Made by a program: the position numbers and the translations under genes. Below the pieces are notes generated by a model. That model saw nothing but the letters and a program-made list of their open reading frames with translations. It did not search any database and was not told the origin of the DNA. This document shows, piece after piece, positions 34,925 through 46,498 of a stretch of 64,000 nt of DNA. Source of the DNA: Boswellia sacra (lineage: Eukaryota; Streptophyta; Magnoliopsida; Sapindales; Burseraceae); NCBI GenBank assembly GCA_013180625.2, contig SNVD02015884.1, positions 868,001 through 932,000 on the forward strand. The letters run 5' to 3'. The stretch's first letter is position 1. The number at the start of each line of letters is the position of its first letter.

Positions 34925-37900
34925 TTACTTCTTCTGTTTAGCCTTGGATTCAGAAGCACTTGCCTTTGCAGCAGCTTTTGCTAAAGTTGTGGGTTTAAAT
35001 GCACTTTTCGGATTCAGCGCTTTCCTTATCTTGAAAACAGCCCAAGCAGTTCCGATTGCATGCCCCGCAGCATCTAGTCCTTCATTTGTTGCCTTTGCTG
35101 CTTGCTCCCCATACCTGCAATGAAAACGATATAATTATACTTTCCAATGACAATCACACATGACACAAACTCGGTTCACAAAATGCCATGTCCAAATTTT
35201 TTTTCTATTCAGGCACCCTCACTTGCCATAATAAGAAATTTTAAGTTTTGTAACTGTACAAGGCTAACCAGAATGTCATGATAAGCATATCAATCTTAAG
35301 GCATGGGCCACTGCAGTACAGATTCTCACAAGTGGAACAACGTCTTACAAGAAACCATCCACTTAAAAGCAACCATTATGGCAGAATGATACCACAAACT
35401 TTAATAGTTCAAAGCCAACTTTCCCATGAATATCCTGATTATTTGAATGTGCTTAATTATAAATGCAATAATGATTATTGAAATGATTCAATGGAGAATC
35501 AATGATTTTTTTAGATTGAGATATACCTCTCTGAAACTAGCCCAGTTGTCACAACTGACGAAGTTGACATGACATTCTTTCCGGCAACTTCCACAGCATC
35601 ACAAACCTTGTCTACACATACACAGATGATGAAATTAGAGCTGATAAATTTGTTAAAGTATACAATATAAGAGGAAATAAAAGAACATAAAAAATATACA
35701 ACTAGGGCTGGAACATTAACCTTTCCCTTGTGGCTTTTAAAAGCAGTTTTAGCACCATCTAACTTCCATCCCAAAGTTAAACAGTCTAAGTTAGTTCTAA
35801 AATTTGAGTTTCTTTGAACCTCTTGTATCAACATCTATCAAACTGGAATAACCTTATCATCTTCAAAGTTTCTTATATGGCCAATATACAATGCTTTCAT
35901 ATGAGCTTGCACCCATATTAAACGCCCATAAAGCATTCAACATTTTTTAGACATCTATTGAGGTGCATTTTTGCGCGCTGTAAGAAAAGCTAGAGGTCTG
36001 TACAAATTATGGTTTCAGAATGACTACTGATCGCATAGCCTCGATCATCAGAGTCTACCACAGCGGTCAGCAAGGACCGGGTGAAGACATATTTACTTGA
36101 AAAAGGCAAAATATATTTAACATCTGAAGCTGATGGAAGGTTCTCAATATCCGGTCATTGACTACGATGTTCTTTTCGTATATGGAAATCAAATTAAGCA
36201 TTAGATTGCCAATAACAGTCTCAGATAAAATGTCCATTCACAACATTTCAAACATTATCATACGAGGAACTTAGATTAATGATAATGATTGTAAAAGTAC
36301 CATAAACCGTAACGGGCCTAACGGCTAAGGATACAAAATAAAAGTCAACGCAAAAATGGAAAAAAAAAGTAAAAAATAAAAAAAAAGAAAGAACTTACTG
36401 AATCCATCCAAGGAAGCAAGGACAATTTCTCCGGGCAGAAGGCTAAAAAATTTCTTGCCAACTTTAGAGTTCACAATTGAGCTTGTAAAGAATCCAGACA
36501 CTTTGACAACCCCAGAAAGGATTCCGGTTGCCACGCTTTCAGACATCTTTGTCAACCGCTTAACCCTGAATACATAAGACAGCTCATCTGTTATCTCCTA
36601 CATAAATGACATGAAAAATGGGGTTGCAAATATAAATCAAAACGACTTCACAAATTTGGCACCTAATTGTCTTACAATCCATATCAGAAAATAAACAAAA
36701 TTTACTTATGCTTAACAAGCATTAGGTTGCTAACTTCCCTCCATTCAAAATTGCCCTGACAAACCCTCCCAATGGGCCACAATCACCATTACTAAAAATA
36801 TTGTAACATGATGACACCAGCTGAAACATACATATTCATAGCAATTTTGGAGCAATAAGGAACTTGAAACACATCCTACTTTTTCTCATCCTAACATCTC
36901 AATATTCCAAATCTATGCAACAGCCAGACAAACTAGGACCAATAAATGTGTAAAGATCCTATCAAGGAAACTAAAAATCAAAACAAACGACTCAACTATG
37001 CAAAAAGAAACTGTTCAAAACAGGACTAAAGAGCAAAGAAGCATTAATCAGTAAACAAAGAAACCATCGACATTCAAAATAATGTGGCAATCAAATTCAA
37101 ACCTTTTGATTCTCTTCATTGTAGAAGGACTAATCTCCGAATTGGAGCCGGGTCCCATCCTCTTCCTCAAAAACTCATTTCCCCAATTCAACCTATCCAC
37201 AGTCACATCACCACACCACAGGATGCCCCTGATCAATTGCCCTGAACCTGCAGCAATCATCCTCGATACACACCCACTATAGTCCTCAACATTGGGAGCC
37301 AAAGTAGTCCAATAAGCGACCGAGCTCTTCTCCATCAACTCCCTCTTCTCCTTCTCCTTCAACTCCTCCGGGGAAATCCCTCTTGCCACCACCTCCCAAC
37401 TCTCCATGTCCTTCACTTTCTGCACCGAAAAACAACTGTAAGTCTCCAACACTTTATCCAACTCCTTCAGCAACCGGTCCTGACCTTTCGCTGCAATCGT
37501 CAACCCATAATTCAACAACTCGTAATCCTGATCAGTTTCAACCGACCCGTTTGCAGGCACACGAAGGGTGAAGAAGTAATGAGACTCGTCAAGCTTCACC
37601 GCAGCCTCGTCCTTCGCTAATGGCCACTGAATATCCTCCCCAATACGTGCAAAAACAGCAACAACATTATCACCTTGTGAGAGACTGACTATGTTCAGCT
37701 CCCCAGAAGCGAGTTCAACGCTGTTTTCTCTTTCGATAAGGTGAACTATCGCTCCGGGAATCCTCACGAGAACTTGCTCATACGGTCGAGCGTTTGTAGT
37801 AATCGAAACGGCGTCGTCTTCCGGGAAGAGCTTCTCTGCTAAGTCTTTCATGTCAACTGAAGGATACATAGAATTAGATGGTGAAGAAGCAGTTGACACA

Positions 37901-37980
37901 GAAACCGCTTCTGGGTTTGAGAGAATCACTTCTGGGTAGAGAGAACTTGAAGAAGTTTTGGAGGGTTTTGGAGAAGACAT
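34925..37980 (-). CDS. ERD7-like: ERD7-like senescence/dehydration-associated protein
   Basis: Four exons on the minus strand: 37980-37103, 36565-36399, 35611-35527 and 35114-34925 (stop TAA), joining to 439 residues. The N-terminal part has the conserved IPGAIVHLIERE and VFARIGEDIQWPLAKDEAAVKLD blocks. From about residue 235 on comes the plant senescence domain (GSGQLIRGILWCGD...RLNWGNEFLRKRM, TGILSGVVKVSGFFTSSIVN, GKNVMSTSSVVTTGLVSERY, AAGHAIGTAWAVFKIRKALNP), which is related to spartin and is proposed to bind membrane lipids or lipid droplets. Arabidopsis relatives are induced by drought, cold and senescence. The C-terminus is Lys/Ala-rich. The Ser/Pro-rich first 40 residues look disordered. 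Start: first ATG of an 878-base first exon with the family's Pro-rich beginning. Confidence 0.94.
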
Positions 37981-39475
37981 GATTTTTTAATTGATTTTGA
38001 TTCGAATTCTTCGATTTTCAGACAAGACCAGAAAATCTATGGCCTTTTTAATGTTCAGCGTAACTGTTGAATCTTAGTATTGAAGCAATGGAACTCGAAC
38101 AACGTGGTTGAGTTCGGTATGATGACGTGGCACAGAAATAATAAGGCGCGTAGCAAACGTGGCGGTTTAGTTGTTGCTGAAGAAATAACGGCCGCGCTCT
38201 AACGGCCGTTTACACCGATTAGACTTGTAAAATTAAAAAATGATAAATATATTATTATTATTATATTGTTGATATGAAATGCCTAGCACATCGAATATTA
38301 TATATAATATGATTGCTTCTACGCGTCTTAGTATAATTCATACACGTTTTGTTAATGGATAAGAAATTATATTTTAAACGTCATCTCATTTGGACCATTG
38401 TAAATTAATTGTGATCGGTGATTGATTTTTGATATTTGTTCTATCTTTAAATGGTAACCTGACGCCACGTGTTGACATCTCAATAATTATAATTTTTATA
38501 ATTAATTTAATATTAGGTTGAATTGAGAATATCTATAAATCAAATAATATTGAATCTTATAAAAAACTAAATAAAAGATTTATTTATTTTGTTAAATGAC
38601 CCCATTTGTTAATGATACAAAGACCTTCATGGTGTGTGCAATAAATAACCCAAAACTCAAGCCTGAAAAAATGAGAATTTCATTCTTCCAATAAATCGAT
38701 GCTTCAAAATAAATAAAAATAAATAAATAATCTTAGCTTAAGCATAAGCCTAAATCTTTTAGTTTTGAAACCGAGCCTAGAGTCGGGCCAAGCTATCTTA
38801 TTGATTAATTTTGAGTATTGTTATTTGAGCAATATTTGTTTCACATTCTATTATATTTTCTATCTCATCGTTTGAAAAAACATAACTTTCTAGCAATGGC
38901 TTTATATTCTCTTATGTTTTCTAACATTTGGGCATAATCCTATATATTTTGAAGGCTTTTTTGATTTAATTTCAATTTTTTGTTTTTGAAGTTAAAAGAG
39001 AAATAGTGTAAGAAAAGAAAGAATGAGAGTAAAGATTAATAGAAAATTGGTTTCTACCGGTGCCTGCACCTTGTAATGAATGAATTTTTTTTTTTTTTAA
39101 ACGGTAAAGTTGGGAACAAAGGTAGACTTCTACATGAAAATGGATGCTGGAAAGTAAAAAGATAAAAGCCTATTATTGATATAAACTAAGTTATATTTGA
39201 AATTAATATTTTTAAGAAATTAATATTCTTAATAACTTAAAATTTAAATAGGGACTTAAAAAGTGTTTTAACTGGGTAAAGAACAGCACTCATGATTTAT
39301 TGGTTCAATAACTTTTCCAGCCTGGGCTTGTCTGGTAAATTAACCCTGATCGGGCCAGGCTACCTCATATTGGTCCAGTCCATTTCTTTTAACTGCCTGG
39401 ATAGCCTGAGCCCAATACAAAATTTGTGGGTTTCAAAGCCCATTTTGTCGACATTGTCGCAACTGAAGTAACCGT
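37981..39475. other. Spacer between divergent ERD7-like and PPR genes
   Basis: The first 200 bases serve as ERD7-like leader and promoter and contain GC-rich words such as CGGCCGCGCTCTAACGGCCG (38191-38210). The remainder is AT-rich with a CCACGTG G-box type site near 38466 and a tract of ten T at about 39086-39097. No gene or transposon with clear ends is seen. Confidence 0.5.
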
Positions 39476-41485
39476 ATGACATCGCTACCCGCCATCAAAC
39501 ACTTAAAACAACGAGTTCATATGCTTCTAAGCAAAATCAAGAGAAGCACTTATGCTCCTCTTCAGTTATTTAGGTTCTATACTTCATCGAAACTCGATTT
39601 CTACCGCGTCAATTCATATAACTACTCCAAATTGTTGAGCGATTGCTTGAAATCAGGAAGGATTCAAGAAGCAGAGAACCTGTTCGATGAAATTCCTGAG
39701 AGGAATGTGGTTACGTATTCCATTGTGATTCATGGGTATGCCATAAATGGGTTTTACCAAAACTCTATAAAATCATTTTCCCAAATCATGGTTTCGGGTT
39801 TGTGTGTCAATTCATTCACCATCGTAGGTGTCCTTGTAAGCGCTGTTGGCTTGCGAAGCTTGGAACTTACCAAAAATATTCATGGGCTAGCGGTGAAGTA
39901 TGGGTTAGAAACTTACTTAATTGTTGGTACGGCGTTGCTTGATGCATATGCAAAATGTGGAGATATAATTGATTCGTATAAGTTATTCAAGGGACTGGAG
40001 AACCCAAGTTTGGTTTCTTGCAACGCAATCATTGCTGGGTTTATAAACAATGAACTTTTTGAAGAGGCTGTTCTGTTGTTTAACCAATTCCGGAAGTTCA
40101 GTTTGGTTCCCAATGCTGTGACAATATTGACAATTATTCGAGGTTGTGTTGCTTTAGGGTCAAGGACACTTTGTGAATCCATCCATGGTTTAATAGTTAA
40201 GTTGGGTCTTATTTTGGATATATCTGTTAATAACTCACTGCTTGACATGTATTCTTGTCTGATGGATTTGGATGATGCTTTTAAAATTTTTAATGGGATG
40301 AAGTGTAAAGATGTTATCAGCTGGACAACAATGATGGGCTTATTTGTTGACCTTGAATATGCCTGTGATGCTCTGAATATTTTTTTCCAAATGAGAAAGA
40401 ATAGGATCATATGTGATATGGTGGTTATTATAAATCTCATTTCGGCTTGTGGAATTTTGGGAGATTTGAAGAGAGGAAGACAAATCCATGCTCAAGCTGT
40501 TGTTCGTGGCTTTGAATCAGAACTCCCTCTCACGAACTCTATAATTGCAATGTATTCCAAGTGTGGAGATTTAGATTCGTCAAGATCTGTGTTTAATCAA
40601 ACAATTGAGAAGAGTTTGATTTCCTGGACAGCAATGATTTCAGGATACGTGCAGAACGGATGTGCAAGAGAGGCTTTGAATCTCTTATTCGAGTTGAGAC
40701 AAGAAAAAACCTCTTCCATTGATTCAATAACATTAGTCAGCGGTCTTACAGCTGCTGGCGAGCTTGCTGCGTTAGAGCTCTGCCGGCAGCTCCATTGCTA
40801 TGCCTTTGAAGTTGGTTTCCACCATTATAGAGCAGTTCAAAACAGTCTGATATCAACATACTCAAGGTGTGGGAATGCGGACCTTGCCCACATTGTCTTC
40901 AAGGATATGGGTTTCCTTCGAGATGTAGTCTCGTGGAATGCAATTATAAGTGGGTATGGGATTAATGGCAAAGGAGAAACTGCTCTCACACTCTACCATG
41001 AGATGAAGAAGGGTGGGGTAGATCCTGATAGTGCGACCTTTTTGTGCGTTTTAAGTGCTTGTAGTCATGCAGGGTTAATAAATGATGGTTTGTTTATTTT
41101 CAATCAAATGGTAAGAGAAAATACAGTAAAGCCAAACCAAGAACATTATGGATGTGTGGTTGACTTACTTGCTCGAGCAGGCTACTTATCAGACGCAAGT
41201 GGACTTGCTGGAAAAATTTTGGGAGGGATGGGCCCAAATATGTGGAGGGCTTTACTCGGTGGATGTGTGATTCATGGTAATGTGGGTCAGGCAGAACTTG
41301 CTGCAAGAAAGGTGTTTGAGCAGGAGCAAGGGGAGTCTGGCCAAGTTGTGCTCCTTTCAAATGTTTATGCATCTGTTGGGAGGTTTCAGGATGCAGTGGC
41401 ATTAAGATCGAGTATGCAGAAGAAAGGATTAACCAAGAATCCAGGGATTAGCTTTCTCAACAGCAATTCTGGTGACTATTGCTAA
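39476..41485 (+). CDS. Pentatricopeptide repeat protein, PLS class, E subgroup
   Basis: Single-exon gene of 669 residues, the typical intronless layout of plant PPR genes. The N-terminus (MTSLPAIKHLKQRVHMLL) is basic and hydroxylated and looks like an organelle transit peptide. From about residue 45 there are consecutive PPR motifs of varying length (for example NVVTYSIVIHGYAINGFYQN, NPSLVSCNAIIAGFINNELF, SLISWTAMISGYVQNGCARE, DVVSWNAIISGYGINGKGET), the P-L-S alternation used in RNA recognition. From about residue 588 the E motifs follow (MWRALLGGCVIHGNVGQAEL, then VVLLSNVYASVGRFQDA...KNPGISF). The protein stops there without a DYW deaminase domain, so if it edits RNA it would need a partner. 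Its RNA target is not deducible. The start is the first ATG, immediately after GAAGTAACCGT; no upstream in-frame extension is needed. Confidence 0.93.
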   Translation: MTSLPAIKHLKQRVHMLLSKIKRSTYAPLQLFRFYTSSKLDFYRVNSYNYSKLLSDCLKSGRIQEAENLFDEIPERNVVTYSIVIHGYAINGFYQNSIKSFSQIMVSGLCVNSFTIVGVLVSAVGLRSLELTKNIHGLAVKYGLETYLIVGTALLDAYAKCGDIIDSYKLFKGLENPSLVSCNAIIAGFINNELFEEAVLLFNQFRKFSLVPNAVTILTIIRGCVALGSRTLCESIHGLIVKLGLILDISVNNSLLDMYSCLMDLDDAFKIFNGMKCKDVISWTTMMGLFVDLEYACDALNIFFQMRKNRIICDMVVIINLISACGILGDLKRGRQIHAQAVVRGFESELPLTNSIIAMYSKCGDLDSSRSVFNQTIEKSLISWTAMISGYVQNGCAREALNLLFELRQEKTSSIDSITLVSGLTAAGELAALELCRQLHCYAFEVGFHHYRAVQNSLISTYSRCGNADLAHIVFKDMGFLRDVVSWNAIISGYGINGKGETALTLYHEMKKGGVDPDSATFLCVLSACSHAGLINDGLFIFNQMVRENTVKPNQEHYGCVVDLLARAGYLSDASGLAGKILGGMGPNMWRALLGGCVIHGNVGQAELAARKVFEQEQGESGQVVLLSNVYASVGRFQDAVALRSSMQKKGLTKNPGISFLNSNSGDYC

Positions 41486-42422
41486 TTATTTGTTCTTAAT
41501 GTGGCCAAGAATCAGTTTGTTCTTTGTTGGGATTTGTCAAAACATGGAATATCTCACTTGGTTCTGCTCATTACTATCCCAGCAGTTCGAATTTGGTCAA
41601 TTCTGGTAGATTGGGTCTTCTTTAGTGAAGAAAGGGAAGGATAACGGTCTGGAAGCTGGATGAAAGCAAAGCTGACAGTTGGTGCTTTACAAAAGAGGGT
41701 GTCCTGTGACTTTTGTCACACTAAATGAAGTTTCAATTGCTTTTAGTGCTGCCAGCCCATCCCCTAAGTGGCTGTCAGTTTTATGGACCGAGTGGTGGCT
41801 GAAACTGAATTGCGTAAAGCAACTACTGTGCATTGTATAAAGTCATGGACACTTTCGGCTCACATTTATGACAATGCATCCTCGAATAGTCATGCTGCTC
41901 CATTTGTGAAATCCACGACTCAGAAGTTGGCATTCAGAGCCTGATACAATTCATGCTGTCCTTCCATACGCTCATCGGACTTTGTTCTGAAATGCACTTA
42001 TGTATCTTCCTCCACTTGACGATACAATTTTATGTATGAGAAAAATACTATTTTCCACAAAGTTGGCCATATGAAGGCAAAAAAAAAAAAAAAAAAAAAA
42101 GGATGTATAGATTCTTAGGATGATGAATTGTGAAAATAAATATACTTGTTCTCTATTAATTAAATGAATATGAGATAACCGGATTTGAACATCACTAGTT
42201 GTTATCATTACTGTACTAACTTTGCAACCCCTGCGCAACATGAATGTAATATCAACTTGTTGCACACATTGAATTCTTTTTTTCTTTAATTTTCTTTTTC
42301 GACTTTCTTTGAAAACGATGTCGTTTACTCACAATACGTATTTCGTTTTCGTATGATTAATCACTAGCATCATATGAAATGAATTTCATTATACATTGAG
42401 ACTTTTGTTCAATCAACCAAGG

Positions 42423-42612
42423 AGTACTCCAAGTGGTTGAGAGGTCTGGGCCTTATTGCATTTAGCTACATCAGGGTCCCCTACTAGTGAACGGGTAATA
42501 TAATTAAAATTGTGATGGGTAGTCTAATGGTTGAGAGGTTTGAACTTTATTGCATTCAGCTACATCAAGATCCCCTCCCGATGAACGGGTAATATAATTA
42601 AAATTGTATTAT
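42423..42612. repeat. Two-copy tandem repeat, 94-base period
   Basis: Two diverged units share GGTTGAGAGGT, TTATTGCATT(C/T)AGCTACATCA and GAACGGGTAATATAATTAAA. The first unit runs 42423-42516, the second 42517-42612. The start AGTGGTTGAGAGG resembles the A box of tRNA-derived SINEs, and the ATCAAGATCCCC word could be a decayed B box, so an old SINE dimer is possible. Confidence 0.6.
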
Positions 42613-42641
42613 GAAATTATTGTTAGTTTGTTTAACTATAA

Positions 42642-42747
42642 TAATTATAATTAACCGAGCACTTAATAAATTAATTAGTCTCAATTTTCATGTATAACAA
42701 TTATAATTAACTGAGCACCTAACAAATTAATTAGTCTCAATTTTCTT
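42642..42747. repeat. Two-copy tandem repeat, 57-base period
   Basis: AATTATAATTAAC(C/T)GAGCAC followed by AATTAATTAGTCTCAATTTT occurs at 42642 and again at 42699. A third diverged relative lies near 43355-43405, next to a second copy of the neighbouring exon-like segment. Confidence 0.7.
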
Positions 42748-43520
42748 ATGGAAAAGTTAAATTTACGTAAACAGCTTTTTTTCCAATACATAATTAAATT
42801 TAAAAAACTTGTCTTCTCCAATCATTTTTGCTTAAAAAAATCAATGACAGTTAAAAAAAATTTATAAAATATAAAACTAAATAAATACACATAAAAATTT
42901 CAATTACTTTTAAAAATATTTAATATTTTTGCATTTATTATTATTTATTAACAAAAATAATTATGAATTCAGTTTATTTTTAAAGATTAAGACCTATTAA
43001 TCTTAAGCCCCTAAAGATCGACAAAGAATCGCCAATACTGCTAGAGTATCTACAGATATAATGCCAACAACAGTGACAATGAACTTGAGCAGCTCTGTTT
43101 TATTAACTTTCGGTTTCACTTTTAATTCATTAATATCTCGATGTAATTTCTTCACATTCTCGTCAATTTCTTCAACCTGCTAAGCTAAGTCGTTGTAGTT
43201 TTTGTCTTTAAATCATTCAGCAATTTCTCCCCTCATATTTCACTTCAATAGGCAATTTTTCATTTTCCCTTTCAATCAATTTTAATTGAGCATCCTGAAA
43301 TTATACTTACACAATCACAAACCAATTCACAAAACTAAATATAAAAATGTTTAATTATAACAATAATAAATACAAGTCTCTCGCCTAATAAATTAACTAG
43401 TCTCATGCTTCATATAGAAAAGATTGATTCGCATAAACAACTTGTACTCGAGCTTTTTCCCATTCATATTTGAACTTCAAAAACTTGCCTTCTTTAATCA
43501 TTTCTGCCTAAAAAAATCAA
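42700..43520 (-). pseudogene. Broken gene for coiled-coil protein with C-terminal membrane span
   Basis: Read on the minus strand, 43176-43003 is an exon-like frame of 57 residues after a GCAG acceptor. A heptad-like charged helix (QVEEIDENVKKLHRDINELK, counting the acceptor codon) is followed by a hydrophobic span (LLKFIVTVVGIISVDTLAVL) and ends in CRSLGA and TAA. Upstream, from 43294, another open piece (DAQLKLIERENEKLPIEVKY) runs into stops but continues in a shifted frame (LLNDLKDKNYNDLA), so at least one small indel and stops break it. A third piece near 43510-43440 (AEMIKEGKFLKFKYEWEKAR) has a diverged direct duplicate near 42835-42770, showing a local duplication of about 660 bases. 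I do not recognise the family; it resembles an anchored coiled-coil protein. Not likely to make protein now. Confidence 0.45.
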
Positions 43521-44143
43521 TATAATAAACGTTTAAAAAATAAAATTTATGAAATACAAAACTAAATAAATATACATAAAAAATTTTGAATGTTTAATTT
43601 ATAGGTAAGTAGTATACAAAGATGTCAAACGAATAGTGAATAGTATAATTAAAATTGTGATATGAAATTAATGTTAGTACGGATCATAATTATCGTGTTA
43701 TTATACATTTTTATTTTATGTTGTATTTAATATATTAAAAAGTATACTATTTTAATTGTACAACCTGTTTCAGTTTGTAAAAAATAAGTATCATATATAT
43801 GAAACAAATTTCACTATTTAGCAAGACTTTTGTTCAATAAACCATGTTATATCCACAACAGCTAAGCAATTATTTCTAAATGAGAGCACTTGACATCTTC
43901 AATTCCTTCTTGTATATATATATTTGCAATTTGAAGAAAGAAGATGAAAGAGGTTCTAATACCAATTTTTATAAATTAAGTCAATGCAGTGGATCAAGCA
44001 TTACTGGACGTGCTTGGCTTGTTATTGCAGTTGAATTCAGCATTGCTTACGTTATTAACCAGTTCTCTGACGACTCAGCTTGTTTCTTTTAACACCTTTG
44101 TTAAAGTTGATTTTAACCTTGCGATAATTTGCATTTCCATCAG

Positions 44144-44331
44144 GCATGTGATACCAGCAGGCAACTCAATTACTGTCATTGAAAATGGCAGTGAATTGAC
44201 CTATTTTGTACTAAATGACGCTTGCAGAAACAAAATAGAGGTCCACAAAGTTAAAGCAGAAGCATTTCCTCTCAATGATGAAAGCAAATGGATAATAGGA
44301 GAACCTTTATATGTGAGAGCTATCTACATCA
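44144..44331 (+). pseudogene. Orphan exon-like open segment
   Basis: After a plausible acceptor (CATTTCCATCAG at 44132-44143) one frame reads about 60 well-composed residues (IPAGNSITVIENGSELTYFV, then NDACRNKIEVHKVKAEAFPL, then DESKWIIGEPLYVR). A possible earlier exon follows CAATGCAG near 43988. No start, partner exons or stop arrangement make a full gene. I do not recognise the family; it may be a captured or decayed gene piece. Confidence 0.3.
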
Positions 44332-46302
44332 ATAGCACATACTTGGCCTTTATCTTTCTCTAATTCCTTCTCTCTCTTCCTCTTTCAACTTGCCATAGTG
44401 CTGCCTCTCCTTTCATTAATGCTAGCTTCCCTACACTCTTCGACAAGTTTTTGTTATTTCTACTATATATATTGTATATACCTTATTTGAAAGCTCTAAA
44501 CATGTGGGTATCAGATACTTTGTCTACAAGTGTCTATTTCCTAGAAGTCTTACAACTTTGTGGTTCATATTCTCCTGCATGACATGAGGAAGCTTCTCCA
44601 TTATTTGTCTTCTTATTAAGTGTGCAGTTTTTGCTTTTATAGCTATATTTGCTTCTCTAGTTTCTCTTTGATGGAGTAGCATACGGACCATTATTTAGTT
44701 GGAGCTGGTTGATGATAATGAAAGCACATAAAGGATAGGCTCAATGGCTCTCTAGAATTGGATCATTTCTACCAAATTCCTGTCACTAGTCAAATGGTTT
44801 AATTTTTTTTACAAAACCAATTGTGGTTAATGTTGTAGAGATTTAATTGGTGCAGGATTTAGTCCGAATCGATTTTATAGTAGATAGGTTTGTGTCTTAT
44901 AAAATGAGAACCTTACGGTTTCTCATTAGAGCTCTTTTCGGGAATCAATCCGTGTGAGTTAAGATTTAAAGTGGAAAATACCTCGTGGAATCTCACCTAA
45001 ACATCCAAATCCATACATCGGCAAAGACATTATTGGGCCACTCAATTAACTACTTGAACTTATTTTTATCTAGAGTTTTCTTTGAAAAATATACTTGCGT
45101 TATCGTATTTCAATTATTAATGTACCTTCAACTAATTAAGTTTCTCTCACAATCTTCCGGGGTCACCAGCACTAGCATAGACAACAGGATAATCAACCAG
45201 TACTAAACCATCGTTCGATACAGTTTTTAACATGTTAATCTAATCTTTTTGATCACTCAAGTCGAGCTACAGAACCCCATCAACTGAAATTCGCATGAAT
45301 CTTTATATATAAATATTCCCAGCTCCAACTGCTACAGAAAAAATACAACTACATCAGATTCCACTCAGGATATGGAACTTTACAAAGAAGATTGCACAAG
45401 ATATTTTTAGGTATTGACCATAGTCATTCAAGAACAGTCCAAACACATTAACAAACAAATCTAAACTACAAAAACAGTTAAAAAGCAATTTATAAAAGAA
45501 GAGCAAAGCAATAGTATGCAAACGAATAATTAACACATTGCTGTCCCTACTACATAAAAGCCTACAAAATATTTGCTTTTAGTAGGTAAGATTATGTCCA
45601 AAGCAAGACTCTTCATCATTTTGTGGCTTCAAGCTCATCAACTATAATTGCGTTCCAACTCTAGGACTGTCCTTTACACATAATAAGTCTAAACTAGTAT
45701 ATGATTATAGATTGTTTATTTGAACTACCTGGGTCATGTGCTTGCATATATATAATAATAGCCATTCTGTCTGCAGATTAATTGCTGCTCAAGCTTTGAC
45801 TTGTCATATGATGAAACTAGCAGATGGGTTACAGTGATAAACCATTTTTCGAGAAAGTTTCGCATAAATTTAATTAACAATATTTATAAGACCAGTGATC
45901 AAAGCTTTAAGTGACTCTCAAGCAACCTTTCCCTGATAATGCTCTTTTTCAAAGTATAAAGATTCAAGGAGCTTTGGTTAAGGTAGAGGTGTTGCAGAAC
46001 ATGATGTAGGCTCAATTTGTTGGATTTTAAAAAAAGGGGTCTAATTATTATACATGCTTCTAAGTATATTTTATGTTTGCATACAATTTTTTATACTTAT
46101 TGTGATACGAGAGTTTATTATATAATAAATAATAGATCTTGCTACATTTTTAGGGTATGTCTCAAAATTTAGCTAACTTCTATTATTTTTTCTTATACAC
46201 TAAATTATCACGAATTGTCAAATAAGGTGTTAAATTACGGAGTCAAGGTTACTTGATAAGGCCATACTTTACTCAAAGCTTATCGAATATTAATAAAACA
46301 AA

Positions 46303-46498
46303 TGTTACTCTTACAAACTATTTATACAAATTGATATGACATTATATGATTTGATAAATAAATATTGTGATTTAATAAATATATATTAATAATAAATGAC
46401 ATTACTTAACATGTATGATATGATGATCATATAGAGATATCACATCAATTTAAATATATGAATTTATATAAATAATTTATATAAGTCACATTTCTCTT
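46303..46498. mobile_element. MITE, family 1 copy D
   Basis: Left end TGTTACTCTTACAAACTATT; right end read backwards TGTGACTTATATAAATTATT. The inverted similarity extends over about 45 bases, through TTGATATGAC and TTGATGTGAT. AT-rich interior, no coding. Confidence 0.6.

Noticed and set aside
39913..40440. 175-codon minus-strand frame over the PPR gene
   Set aside because: Antisense shadow; the plus-strand PPR motifs explain the region.
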